Below, one piece after another: positions 17,031-25,745 of a DNA stretch of 64,000 nucleotides (positions are counted from its first letter, which is position 1; the number at the start of each line of letters is the position of its first letter). The position numbers and the translations under genes are program-made. The stretch spans positions 1,860,001 to 1,924,000 of the forward strand of contig CAWFMM010000004.1 of NCBI GenBank assembly GCA_963817035.1. The letters run 5' to 3'. The notes beneath the pieces were generated by a model. The model saw only the letters and a program-made list of their open reading frames with translations. It did not search any database and was not told the origin of the DNA. The DNA comes from AC-49 sp963817035. GTDB lineage: Bacteria > Actinomycetota > Thermoleophilia > Solirubrobacterales > Solirubrobacteraceae.

Positions 17031-17872
17031 GCGCAGCGGCATCGACCGGGGCCGCCGACCGCCGACCGGACCGAGGTGAACTCGCCGCTGCATTCGCTGC
17101 CGCGCGCGTGCGGCTCGGTCTCGTCGCCCTGTTGCTCGCCTTGGCCGCGGTCGCGTGGTGGTTGACCGCCGATCGGATGGCCGGGATGGACGCAAGCCCG
17201 GGCTCCGATCTCGGTGCACTCGGCTGGTTCCTTGGTGTGTGGGTGGTGATGATGGCGGCGATGATGTTTCCGTCACTGGCCCCGACGGTCGCGCTCTATG
17301 CACGGATGACGCATCGACACGGGCTGAGCCGCCCCCTGCTGTTCACGAGCGGCTACCTGCTCGTGTGGGGCATTGCGGGCCTGGGCGCGTACGGTCTGTT
17401 CCGCCTCGGCACGGGCCTGTCCGGCGGCGACCTGGCCTGGCACACCGGCGGTCGCTGGTTCGCCGGCGCCGTGCTGGCCGTCGCGGCGATCTACGAGTTG
17501 ACGCCGCTGAAGAACGTCTGCCTGGCGAAGTGCCGCAGCCCTCTCGGATTCCTGCTCGGAACGTGGCGCGACGGTCGGCTTGGCGCCCTCGAGATGGGCT
17601 CTCGGCACGCCGGCTGGTGCTTGGGCTGTTGCTGGGCACTGATGGCCGCGCTGTTCGCACTCGGGGTGATGAGTCTCATCTGGATGGCGTTGGTGGCAGC
17701 ACTGATCACCATTGAGAAGACCGTTCCCTGGCGCCGTACCGCGACCTGGGGCACGGCAGCTGTCCTGCTCGTGCTCGCGATCTCGGTGGTCGCCACGCCA
17801 CGCGACGTGCCCGGACTCGTCGTCCCAAGTGGCTCCCATGGTTCCATGCACACCATGAACGCGATGCCCTAA
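17018..17872 (+). CDS. DUF2182 membrane protein
   Basis: 284 residues from GTG 17018, which overlaps the end of the DUF1326 gene by 13 nt. A shorter version from GTG 17108 (254 residues) is possible; neither start has a clear Shine-Dalgarno. Six to seven TM helices are visible, with the family signatures MAGMDASPGSDLG, FLGVWVVMMAAMMFPSLAP, TPLKNVCLAKCRSPLGF, and SRHAGWCLGCCWALM. The Cys and Met/His residues and a His/Met-rich tail (GSHGSMHTMNAMP) suggest metal handling. With the DUF1326 protein it forms a conserved two-gene unit of unknown purpose. A hairpin terminator follows. Confidence 0.88.
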   Translation: MGGLSAAASTGAADRRPDRGELAAAFAAARVRLGLVALLLALAAVAWWLTADRMAGMDASPGSDLGALGWFLGVWVVMMAAMMFPSLAPTVALYARMTHRHGLSRPLLFTSGYLLVWGIAGLGAYGLFRLGTGLSGGDLAWHTGGRWFAGAVLAVAAIYELTPLKNVCLAKCRSPLGFLLGTWRDGRLGALEMGSRHAGWCLGCCWALMAALFALGVMSLIWMALVAALITIEKTVPWRRTATWGTAAVLLVLAISVVATPRDVPGLVVPSGSHGSMHTMNAMP

Positions 17873-17880
17873 CCCATCAC

Positions 17881-17900
17881 GGGCGTCGCGGACGACGCCC
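17881..17900 (+). terminator. Hairpin terminator after the DUF1326/DUF2182 pair
   Basis: GGGCGTCG-CGGA-CGACGCCC is a perfect 8-bp stem with a 4-nt loop, 8 nt after the DUF2182 stop. No U-tract follows, as is common in high-GC actinobacteria. It also marks the last chromosomal feature before the left repeat of the element. Confidence 0.6.
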
Positions 17901-17905
17901 GGTGT

Positions 17906-17951
17906 CCAGCGCCCCCGCCAGGATTCGAACCTGGGACCTGCGGATTAGAAG
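17906..17951. repeat. Left attachment repeat (tRNA-Arg 3' fragment)
   Basis: 46 bp identical to 22631-22676. It contains the T-arm, variable region and anticodon-loop 3' side of tRNA-Arg on the minus strand, then diverges (GATGTTG instead of GTCCGCC). The 5' half of the tRNA is absent, so it is not a gene but the att scar. Confidence 0.9.
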
Positions 17952-18066
17952 ATGTTGTTTGAGCGTTCGCTTAGGCGGGTTTCGAGCGTGGCGAGGTGGG
18001 GTCTGCTCGGGTTCGGCGGGGTTAGATCTGCCGAGTTGGGGACAGGGTTCGGGACACGTTCCGTAG

Positions 18067-18609
18067 CTATGGCAGCTCGTGCACTCGGAGCAGTGAACGC
18101 ACCCCGAGTTGATGCCGAAGAGCCGACGTCAGAGCGTCGACGATCACGGCGGCGCCGACCCATGTGGCCTCGGCATCGGCAACCAGCTTCCTTACCGCGG
18201 ACGCCTGCGCGCCCGTCTCGATCCAATCGTCCACGAGCACGACGCGATCGCGCGGCCGGATCAGGTGACGTCGAACGGTGAGTGTGAGCCCACGCTCCCG
18301 GTAGTCAGGCGGTGTCGTGCGACGGAGTAGCTCCACGCCGCCGAGATGCTCCGGGTGCTCGTCCTTTCGGATCTCGACAAAGCCGACCTCGAGGTGCTGG
18401 GCGACGAGCGCGCCGAGGAGGAGTCCGCGGGACTCAACACCAGCGACGATCGATACGTCGCCGTCTGCGTGTAGCTCGGCCAGCGTCGCGGCCAGGTCTC
18501 TCAGCAGGATCGGGTCGCGCCACCACCGCGACGGATCGAAGATCCCGTCGACGGGTTGGTACGCGGCCAGCAGCCGGGTCTTGAGGAGTGCTTCGCCACC
18601 GGACGCCAC
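18067..18609 (-). CDS. Phosphoribosyltransferase-like protein on the element
   Basis: 180 residues of type I phosphoribosyltransferase fold. The PRPP-binding loop VVLVDDWIETGAQ is at 123-135, where adenine and xanthine PRTases have (V/I)(L/I)VDDxxxTGxT. An upstream IVAGVESRGLLLGALVA at 54-70 matches the adenine-PRT type ESRGFxxG. So it could bind a purine and PRPP. The TGAQ end in place of TGGT is slightly unusual. On this element it is divergent from an HNH-like gene 50 nt away. Salvage, regulation or a defence effector are all possible; PRT-like proteins are known as partners or effectors in some phage-defence systems. Confidence 0.75.
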   Translation of the reverse strand: MASGGEALLKTRLLAAYQPVDGIFDPSRWWRDPILLRDLAATLAELHADGDVSIVAGVESRGLLLGALVAQHLEVGFVEIRKDEHPEHLGGVELLRRTTPPDYRERGLTLTVRRHLIRPRDRVVLVDDWIETGAQASAVRKLVADAEATWVGAAVIVDALTSALRHQLGVRSLLRVHELP

Positions 18610-18659
18610 GCAGAGAGCCTAGGGCGGCCGTCGGAGAAACATCCGTGCATCATGGTCAG

Positions 18660-19415
18660 ATGCCCTGTGTGTTCTGTCACGCTGACGGCCCGCTCACGCG
18701 GGAACACGTGATCCCCGCGTGGACTCGCAACCACGTGGCAGGCGCGGGCGGCGGCTCAGGCACTCACGTTCGCATCGAGGTGCGTGCCGGCGAGCCAGAT
18801 CAGCGCCGCTCACATCCTGGACGCCCGGCAGACGTGACGGTGAAGGCGGTTTGCCGATCATGCAACGAGGGTTGGATGTCACGGCTGGAGACCAGCGCAC
18901 GGCCGCTCCTGCTACCGCTGATTCGTGGCGATGACAGAACGCTCGACATCTCCGAGCAGGCCGTCGTCGCGACGTGGTTCACAAAGACGGTTCTCGTCGC
19001 CGGCTCCAAGTTCAAGCCTGCCTTGCCGAGCGCGTTCTACGAGCAGCTCCGCGCCGACGGGCGGCCCAGCGATCTCACCCGCGTCTGGCTGGCCGGTACG
19101 CCGTATCTCGGGCGCCACCAGTCGGACTTCAGGCCAATCCGCACGCGCACGCCCGACGCGCCGATGCCGCCACTCCCGAACACCTTCAGTGGGCTGCTGG
19201 CGCTCGGCAACCTGGCCGGGTTCGTCGTGTCGTGGCTGGACGCTGAGCCTCCGTTCGAAGACCTCGAGCGTTTTTCTCCGGCGCTCGTCCGAATTTGGCC
19301 CGCCAACGAGCCGACCGCGGCGTGGCCGCCAGCGGGCGGGCGATTGAATGTCGACGGCCTCGAAGCGCTCGCTGACGCGATCGCGAACCCATCCGTGAGC
19401 GACACCGGGTCCTGA
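18660..19415 (+). CDS. HNH-like zinc-finger protein on the element
   Basis: 251 residues from ATG 18660 (in-frame GTG 18645 also possible). The first 70 residues carry a treble-clef pattern: CVFC (Cys3, Cys6), LTREHVIPAW with His16, then VCRSCNEGWMSRLE (Cys65, Cys68, Asn69). CxxC...H...CxxCN is the arrangement of HNH-type nucleases. The remaining 180 residues have no motif I recognise but include QAVVATWFTKTVL and LLALGNLAGFVVSW. Similar actinobacterial proteins exist without a known function. Nuclease activity is an inference. A hairpin follows the stop directly. Confidence 0.7.
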   Translation: MPCVFCHADGPLTREHVIPAWTRNHVAGAGGGSGTHVRIEVRAGEPDQRRSHPGRPADVTVKAVCRSCNEGWMSRLETSARPLLLPLIRGDDRTLDISEQAVVATWFTKTVLVAGSKFKPALPSAFYEQLRADGRPSDLTRVWLAGTPYLGRHQSDFRPIRTRTPDAPMPPLPNTFSGLLALGNLAGFVVSWLDAEPPFEDLERFSPALVRIWPANEPTAAWPPAGGRLNVDGLEALADAIANPSVSDTGS

Positions 19416-19416
19416 A

Positions 19417-19436
19417 GGACGCGACGCGCCGCGTCC
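19417..19436 (+). terminator. Hairpin after the HNH-like gene
   Basis: GGACGCG-ACGCGC-CGCGTCC, a perfect 7-bp stem with a 6-nt loop, 1 nt after the stop codon. It lies between two converging genes and may end transcription from the plus side. No U-tract. Confidence 0.5.
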
Positions 19437-19539
19437 ATGGGCGCGGGTAGCGTCAGCGCACGCCGCGACGCAGATCGATCCCGCCCCGCCGTGAGCACCG
19501 GCACCGGTCGCCGGCTCCGGAATCAGCGAACCTGGCTGG

Positions 19540-20031
19540 CTACGCTTCAGGCTCGGCACTATCCGGGTGGCCCGGATCGCCGGGACGTGAGGCTCGCCAC
19601 AGCCGGCGGCCTACCTGCTTGAAGTGCTTGACCGGCATCCCCCTGGACCCAAGGTCCTCCAGCGCCGGCGTCAGCGTTTCGCGGTCGGCGTCCCAGATCT
19701 CGTACGCGTCGTATCGACGATTCATCAGGACCAGCAGCACCCAGTCCCACTCGCGGTCGAGCCGGACAGCTCCCATCCGCCAACTGGCTTCACTGCGTGA
19801 GACGCAACAGCCTTTGATCTGCAGCTTCTCGCCGTCGCGCCACGCATCGAACCCCGACTGCCTGACCGGCGCCAGCCTGACCCCGACCAGTCGGGCGGCC
19901 TCGTACTCCGCGACCTCACCGGTGACGCCCAAGGACCGTCCGCCGGTGAGCTCGTAGTACTCGCGAGCCAGGTCCTTGACCGTCCCGAGCAGATCTCGAA
20001 GGCGGCCGTCTCCGCTGTTCTGGTGAGCCAT
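19540..20031 (-). CDS. DUF6998-like protein, possible PD-(D/E)xK nuclease fold
   Basis: 163 residues from ATG 20031; an upstream in-frame start at 20067 adds 12 residues. The pattern YYELTGGRSLGVTGEVAEYE, AARLVGV, RQSGFDAWRDG, LQIKG recalls the DUF6998 family. Glu39 or Glu42, Asp62, and the Q71-I-K73 strand have the order and spacing of a PD-(D/E)xK nuclease core (helix Glu, Asp, then (E/Q)xK), as in Mrr- or VSR-like enzymes. The fold assignment is an inference from spacing only. A later strand WDWVLLVLMNRRYDAYEIW fits the same alpha/beta fold. Cargo on the tRNA-Arg element, with no gene in operon. Confidence 0.65.
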   Translation of the reverse strand: MAHQNSGDGRLRDLLGTVKDLAREYYELTGGRSLGVTGEVAEYEAARLVGVRLAPVRQSGFDAWRDGEKLQIKGCCVSRSEASWRMGAVRLDREWDWVLLVLMNRRYDAYEIWDADRETLTPALEDLGSRGMPVKHFKQVGRRLWRASRPGDPGHPDSAEPEA

Positions 20032-20182
20032 GGCGTAACTCTTCCGGATCGGTGGGCCCGCATGCATCCAACCCGCTACTGGTTACGTCATCGGGCCTTT
20101 CCCCCGTGCCGCTTTCCCTTCAGTGCGGCCGCCGCGCAGGCTACCGCTGCTTTGACTTGTCGTGGTCGCTACCTGAAGCGCG

Positions 20183-20479
20183 TCACCGCGCGACTGGCGT
20201 GAGCCTGATGTCGGCGGAGAGCGCCTTCGCGAGAGCCGAGAGCGTCGAGGTCGTTGGGTTTGACTGGCCGCGTTCGATCCGGCTGATCTCGGCCTGATCG
20301 ATCCCCGACAGCTCGGCGAGCTGCTTCTGCGTCAGCTTCCTGTCGCGGCGCAGCGCAGCGAACTGGCGCGCCAGCGAGAAGTGCAGCCGGAATGCCTCGA
20401 ACTCGGCGACGGCATCGGGCCCCTCGGCCGCGGCCTCCGCTTCCAGCTCGGCGATGAAGTCGTCAAACGATGTGCTCAT
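20183..20479 (-). CDS. higA: XRE-family antitoxin (HigA-like)
   Basis: 98 residues. Residues about 38-92 are a Cro/CI-type helix-turn-helix: FAALRRDRKLTQKQLAELSG, then IDQAEISRIERGQSNPTTST. The N-terminal 35 residues are acidic and helical. The gene lies 48 nt downstream of a RelE/HigB-type toxin on the same strand, the toxin-first order typical of higBA. It probably neutralises the toxin and represses the pair. Confidence 0.8.
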   Translation of the reverse strand: MSTSFDDFIAELEAEAAAEGPDAVAEFEAFRLHFSLARQFAALRRDRKLTQKQLAELSGIDQAEISRIERGQSNPTTSTLSALAKALSADIRLTPVAR

Positions 20480-20527
20480 GGCTGCTCAATATGTACTTTA
20501 CCCCATACCGGCACAGCGGGCGCCCGG

Positions 20528-20953
20528 CTACAGCCCGCGGCGCCGGCGAAAGTCGGCGAGCCGCGCCCGCGCCGTCTCGATCTCGCGCTGCTGGCGCTTC
20601 GTGCTCGGATCAGCGGCCTTGTCGTAGCCGCCGAGCAGCAGCACGATCCGGTCGCCGTAGGCGTGACAGAAGACGCGTAGCAAGATCTTCGTCGGGTTCG
20701 GCTCGGTACGCGCGGGTTTGCCGAGGTTTCGCAGGATCTCGGCCGCGTCGTGGCGCAGCCGGAACTCGAAGAGGCCGGCGCCGAGCTGCTTGCCGTATGT
20801 GGTCCGGCAGACGCCGATGCCCTCGGCTTCGAGGATCTCGCGCATCGCGACGCCGATCGCCCGGCGCTGTGTCGGCGTCAGGTCCTCACGGAGCCAGCGA
20901 AGCACCGGCTGGTCGCCGTGCTCGTCCTCGTAGAACTCAAGCGTGAAGGTCAT
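20528..20953 (-). CDS. higB: RelE/HigB-type toxin
   Basis: 141 residues. The core matches phage-derived Gp49-like/HigB mRNA interferases: GKQLGAGLFEFRLRH, ILLRVFCHAYGDRIVLLLGG and DPSTKRQQREIETARARLADF. It is longer than the usual 90-120 residues because of a loop of about 20 residues between the beta strands (near residues 72-92), seen also in other actinobacterial members as I recall. Such toxins cut mRNA at the ribosome. The partner antitoxin gene follows 48 nt downstream. Confidence 0.8.
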   Translation of the reverse strand: MTFTLEFYEDEHGDQPVLRWLREDLTPTQRRAIGVAMREILEAEGIGVCRTTYGKQLGAGLFEFRLRHDAAEILRNLGKPARTEPNPTKILLRVFCHAYGDRIVLLLGGYDKAADPSTKRQQREIETARARLADFRRRRGL

Positions 20954-21162
20954 GGGTGTCGATCACGGTAGGTCGAGCGGTCGACGGCAATGCTCGGGAG
21001 CCTCGCGGCGAGGCCGAGCCCAGGGCATCATCGGAGATAATGCAACTGTGTGGATTCGATCTGGCGGGTCGTCCTGATCTCGCGGTTCGCTCGAGCTGAT
21101 CTCCGGGGCGATTCGTTGGGGGTGATCCGGGGTCTCGTGCGACATCCTCTGCGTGAGCTGTC

Positions 21163-21387
21163 GTGCAGCATCAGATGCAACTCGGTCTCGAGTCTCGGGC
21201 GTCGCTGAGTGAGCCGTTGCTTCGGGCTGATGGTGCGGCCGAGTTGCTCTCGGTCCGCACCTCGTGGATCTACGAAGCGGTCCGCGACGGTCGTCTCCCC
21301 TGCGTGCGCGTCGGCCGCCACGTGCGGTTCCTGCGCAGCGACCTCGAGCGATGGGTCAGCGAGCAGCGGGATCCGGGTCGGCGGTGA
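21163..21387 (+). CDS. Excisionase-like helix-turn-helix protein
   Basis: 74 residues from GTG 21163, or 70 from ATG 21175. It matches the helix_turn_helix_17 (excisionase/MerR-like) family: LLRADGAAELLSVRTSWIYE, then VRDGRLPCVRVGRHVRFLRS and DLERWV. Such proteins bend att DNA and direct the integrase toward excision. It converges on the integrase and overlaps its 3' end by 32 nt. The 209 nt upstream of it hold no gene and are the likely regulatory region of the element. Confidence 0.75.
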   Translation: MQHQMQLGLESRASLSEPLLRADGAAELLSVRTSWIYEAVRDGRLPCVRVGRHVRFLRSDLERWVSEQRDPGRR

Positions 21388-22523
21388 CCGCGCCGAGCGC
21401 GCGGTCGATCAGGTCGGCCTCGTCGGGGCGCGGTGCATAGTGCAGGTAGACCATCGTCGTCGAGATGTCGGCGTGCCCCATCCATGCCTGCACCTGGAGC
21501 AGCTGCGCGCCGCCCGCCACGGCCAGCGTGCCGAACGTATGCCGGAGGTCGTGGAAGCGCAGCGGACGCAGCCCAGCGCGCTTCACGGCAGCCTTGTAGC
21601 GGCGGTTCAGGGCGCTCGCGTCCAGGTGCTCGCCGGGGAAGCGCCCGAGGAACACGACGTCGTCCTCCCCCACCTGCTTGCCGCGCTGGCCGAGACGCGC
21701 CAGCGCCTCGGCGACGTCGCGGCTCATCGGGACCGATCGGACCTTGCCGCTCTTCGGCGTCGAGAGCACGCCGTTGACGTAGCTGCCGGCCACGCGCACA
21801 CGGCGGCCGGTGAAGTCGACGTCGCGCCAGCGCAGGGCGACGAGCTCGCCCTGGCGCAACCCGGTGAACGCGGCGGTCAGGAACACCGCGCCGTCCTGCT
21901 CGCTCTCGGCCGCCCGCACCAGCGCCAGCACCTCCTCGCGCGAGTAGACCTGGATCTCGCCCGACCGGCCGCACGCGCGGCTTCTCGATGTCGCTGACCG
22001 GGTTGCGCGGCAGCCGATGCTGCCGGCGCGCGCGCTCCATCAGGCCGTGCAGCGTCGTGATGATCTTGATCTTCGTCCGGTTCGAGAGCTTACGGTCGGA
22101 TCCCGAGCCGGCGGCGCCACGCCTCGACGACGTCGGGCGTGATCTCCTCGAGCCGCATCTCGCCGAACGCCGGCAGGAAGTGGTTGCGGATCATCGAGCG
22201 GTAGTCGCGCAGCGTCGACGGCTTGCGCTCGCGCTCGACCTCGAGATACGTCAGGTACTCCGCAGCTGCGTCGGCGAACGTCACGCCGGTCCGCATGAGC
22301 CCGGGCGCCTCGCCGGCGCGCACCTGGTCGAGCCGCTGGCGCAGCCAGTCCTCGGCGGTGCGCTTCGTGAAGTACCCGTCCGCCGGCCGGCCGCGCGCGG
22401 TCCACGACCGGGCCGATCGTCACCTGCACCTGGCGGCCGATCCGGCGTGCGGTACTTCGCTCGCCAGACCGCGCGCCGCTTCCCTTCGACGCGAAAGACG
22501 TGGCCTGAGAGCGGTCCGGGCAC
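21356..22523 (-). pseudogene. Tyrosine-recombinase integrase broken by about four frameshifts
   Basis: All parts of a phage-type tyrosine integrase are present in order but in changing frames. N-terminal AP2-like part (22523: GHVFRVEGKRRAVWRAKYRT), GRQVQVTIGP in a second frame, the core-binding domain AAAEYLTYLEVERERKPSTL in a third (22323-22090), TKIKIITTLHGLMERARRQH in a fourth piece, and the catalytic domain (21931-21356). The shifts lie near 22438, 22385, 22095 and 21970. The catalytic domain keeps Arg of TGLRQGE, HDLRHTFGTL, GH and Tyr of TTMVYLHY. A single 191-residue catalytic fragment could still be translated. Assembly error is the alternative, but neighbouring genes are intact. Confidence 0.8.
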
Positions 22524-22630
22524 GCCCGGAACGCTAGCGCGATCTGGGACACATTTGGGACAGAATCACGATCTGGCCCGATCACGACCCACGGAGCAGG
22601 CCATAGAAAACGTCGATTTGCAGCTACTTC

Positions 22631-22676
22631 CCAGCGCCCCCGCCAGGATTCGAACCTGGGACCTGCGGATTAGAAG
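22631..22676. repeat. Right attachment repeat, inside tRNA-Arg
   Basis: 46 bp identical to 17906-17951. It covers the 3' part of the intact tRNA-Arg up to the anticodon loop plus 4 nt beyond the 3' end. Integration therefore left the tRNA whole on this side. Confidence 0.9.
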
Positions 22677-22708
22677 TCCGCCGCTCTATCCAGCTGAGCT
22701 ACGGGGGC
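22635..22708 (-). tRNA. tRNA-Arg (TCT anticodon)
   Basis: Cloverleaf on the minus strand: acceptor GCCCCCG/CGGGGGC, D-arm GCTC-AGCTGGATAGA-GC, anticodon stem GCGGA/TCCGC with loop CTTCTAA (anticodon TCT), T-arm with GGTTCGAATCC, discriminator G. CCA is not encoded. It is the integration site of the element on its 3' side, and stands back to back with tRNA-Pro. Confidence 0.95.
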
Positions 22709-22750
22709 GTATGCGCCGATCATCGTCGCCGATCTAGACTGACCGTGCCT

Positions 22751-22824
22751 CGGGGCGTAGCGCAGCCTGGTAGCGCGCCGCCTTTGGGTGGCGGAGGTCC
22801 CCGGTTCGAATCCGGGCGCCCCGA
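22751..22824 (+). tRNA. tRNA-Pro (TGG anticodon)
   Basis: Cloverleaf on the plus strand: acceptor CGGGGCG/CGCCCCG, D-arm region GCGC-AGCCTGGTA-GCGC, anticodon arm GCCGCC-TTTGGGT-GGCGG with anticodon TGG, T-arm with GGTTCGAATCC, discriminator A. Starts 43 nt from the divergent tRNA-Arg. Confidence 0.95.
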
Positions 22825-23206
22825 TTGCAGGAAGCCTAGTTCCATGCGGTGCCCTGAGACTGGGCGGTCGCCACGGCGCCGGGCGCGGTACCACGATTCG
22901 CCGGCGTCGTCGCCGCACCCCATCTCGCTCTCCGCCACCCGCACCGGCGGCTTGCCTCTCTGCGGGTGCGCCTACATCTTCTCGGGTGTGCTCGCCCATC
23001 CCGACTGGGGCGCGACGGCGGGCGGGCTGGCGGTTGCCAATCTGCCGTCGACGCGCCACGGCATTCTCGTCGTCGCGACGAGCCCTCCTCGCCGCCGCGG
23101 CGTGCCCCTGTCCACGGCCTACTCCGTCGCGGAGACCCTCGTTCAACGCGGTGCTGCTCCTCGCCATCTGCCCTTCCCGCGAGCGCTCGCTCGCGACGGG
23201 GAGCTG
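22825..23206. other. Intergenic stretch without a recognised gene
   Basis: About 380 nt behind tRNA-Pro. Several open frames cross it on both strands but all are Arg/Pro/Ser-rich, contain tRNA sequence or lack any motif. Either non-coding or a gene I cannot recognise. Confidence 0.4.
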
Positions 23207-23311
23207 ATGGGAGCCCACCGCCTCGGGCGCCTTGACTCGGTCCTGACCGCCCTCGTGATCGCTCTGGTCGCGGTCTCGGTCGTCGCGCTCGCGGTGCTGA
23301 GCATTCTCTGA
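23207..23311 (+). CDS. Possible 34-residue single-TM protein
   Basis: ATG 23207 has GGGGAG about 4 nt upstream. The product begins MGAHRLGRLDSVLTALV and continues as one unbroken hydrophobic helix (ALVIALVAVSVVALAVLSIL) to the stop. Short hydrophilic N-terminus plus one TM helix is typical of small membrane peptides. No family known. Support is the Shine-Dalgarno and composition only. Confidence 0.35.
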   Translation: MGAHRLGRLDSVLTALVIALVAVSVVALAVLSIL

Positions 23312-23327
23312 CTGGACCAGCCCACCC

Positions 23328-23708
23328 TCAGCGCGCCGTGTGTGCCGCGGCGTTGCTGCGCGCGGCGTCCTTCTGCTCGAGCGTCATCGCGCCCGGGTGG
23401 CCTTCACCCGGCCACGGAGTCAGCAGCAGGAACAGCCGAGCGTCGGAGACCGCCTGAACGGTGCGACGCTCGTGGGGCGCGAACTCGAACAGGAATCCCG
23501 GGCCCCCGGTCACCGAGTCGCCGTCGGTCGAGCTGACCTGCACCTCGCCGTCCGCGACGACGAGCCACGCCTGCTCGTGGACCTGATGCTCCTGAAGCTC
23601 CTCGCCGGCATTGAGCGCCAACACGATCGCGCGACTTTCGTCCGACGTCGCCAGGATCCGTGGCTGCTGGGACTGTACGTCCACGGTCTTCAGGTTCCAG
23701 TGCTGCAT
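23328..23708 (-). CDS. Cupin-domain protein
   Basis: 126 residues with a single cupin barrel: LNAGEELQEHQVHEQAWLVV is motif 1 with two His and Gln in the metal positions, and GPGFLFEFAPHERRTVQAV is motif 2 ending with His. The strand DARLFLLLTPWPGEGHPGAM and a helical tail follow. Cupins of this size serve as small sensors or isomerases and dioxygenases; nothing here allows a choice. A single gene, convergent with the small TM candidate. Confidence 0.8.
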   Translation of the reverse strand: MQHWNLKTVDVQSQQPRILATSDESRAIVLALNAGEELQEHQVHEQAWLVVADGEVQVSSTDGDSVTGGPGFLFEFAPHERRTVQAVSDARLFLLLTPWPGEGHPGAMTLEQKDAARSNAAAHTAR

Positions 23709-23877
23709 GCCGCCTCCGAGTCTCCGAGTGAACCAGTGAGCTTCCCGGTGCGGAGACTACCCGTCGTAGAACAGGCGTCCACGTCTTCAGCCCCCGAGTT
23801 GAGTTGGCGCGCGGAGCGGGCGAGGGACCAACCAGGCCGGGTATCGCACATCAGGTGCACATCCGGCCGAGCTTCCA

Positions 23878-24444
23878 ATGGTCCGCTCGCGCCTCACGAT
23901 CCCCATCGCCGGCCTGTTGTGCGCGGGTGCTCTGGCCCTGCCCGCAGCCGCCGCGGCCGCGCCGTCGTCGTGCGCCAATTCCGACGTCACCCCGTCCCCC
24001 TCGAGCATGCCGGTCGTCCGGACCGCGATCCTGTGCCTGCTCAACGTCGAGCGCGCCAACCACGGCCTGGTTGCGTTGCACGCCAACCCGTCGCTTGCCC
24101 ACGCGGCGACGAACTACTCGCAGGCGATGGTGCGCGAGGGCTTCTTCGATCACGTCTCCCCCGGCGGCTCGACGCTCGTGTCGCGGATCAAGGGCACGAC
24201 CTACCTTCACAACACCCGCGCCTGGGCGCTGGGTGAGAACATCGGCTGGGGCTCCGGCCGACTGTCAACGCCCGAAGAGATCGTCTCCTCGTGGATGCAC
24301 TCCTCCGGCCATCGGGCCAACATCCTCAACGGCTCCTACCGCGACATCGGCATCGGCAGCGCCCTCGGCGCACCGGTCAAGGTCAGTGGCGCTGCCGCCG
24401 CCGCGACGTACACGACTGACTTCGGCAAGCGCGTCCCTCGCTGA
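23878..24444 (+). CDS. Secreted CAP-domain (SCP/PR1-like) protein
   Basis: 188 residues. Residues 1-28 are a Sec signal (IPIAGLLCAGALALPAAAAA). The CAP domain follows: LLNVERANHGLVALHANPSL, HAATNYSQAMVREGFFDHVS, GENIGWGSG, PEEIVSSWMHSSGHRANILN and YRDIGIGSAL, with the two His and two Glu that line the CAP cavity (FDHVS, GENI, EEIV, SGHR). Two Cys in the N-terminal part may form a disulfide. Bacterial CAP proteins are secreted; some bind lipids or cell-wall matter, but the role is unknown. Confidence 0.88.
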   Translation: MVRSRLTIPIAGLLCAGALALPAAAAAAPSSCANSDVTPSPSSMPVVRTAILCLLNVERANHGLVALHANPSLAHAATNYSQAMVREGFFDHVSPGGSTLVSRIKGTTYLHNTRAWALGENIGWGSGRLSTPEEIVSSWMHSSGHRANILNGSYRDIGIGSALGAPVKVSGAAAAATYTTDFGKRVPR

Positions 24445-24469
24445 CCCTGACGTGTAGGGTCCGCGCCGC

Positions 24470-25726
<1,257 letters not shown>

Positions 25727-25745
25727 GAGGCGTATAGTCGGTCTT

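Larger units (their letters stand above)
17906..22676. mobile_element. Integrative element at tRNA-Arg(UCU), about 4.7 kb
   Basis: Bounded by two identical 46-bp copies of the 3' part of tRNA-Arg (17906-17951 and 22631-22676). The right copy is part of the intact tRNA; the left is a bare fragment. Between them lie a tyrosine integrase beside the intact tRNA, an excisionase-like HTH gene, a HigBA-type toxin-antitoxin pair and three cargo genes. This is the standard structure of an element integrated by recombination into a tRNA 3' end. The integrase is broken by about four frameshifts, so the element is probably stranded. No conjugation or capsid gene is present. Confidence 0.85.

Noticed and set aside
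15404..17872. 822-codon plus-strand open frame
   Set aside because: Only its last 284 codons (DUF2182) have meaning; the rest is a shadow of the Cys-rich and DUF1326 genes.
17906..17951. A second tRNA-Arg gene
   Set aside because: Only the 3' part is present; D-arm and 5' acceptor strand are missing, so it is an att scar.
22745..23311. 188-codon plus-strand frame after tRNA-Pro
   Set aside because: Its first part is tRNA-Pro itself and the middle has no motif; only the last 34 codons have a Shine-Dalgarno and a TM helix and are listed separately.
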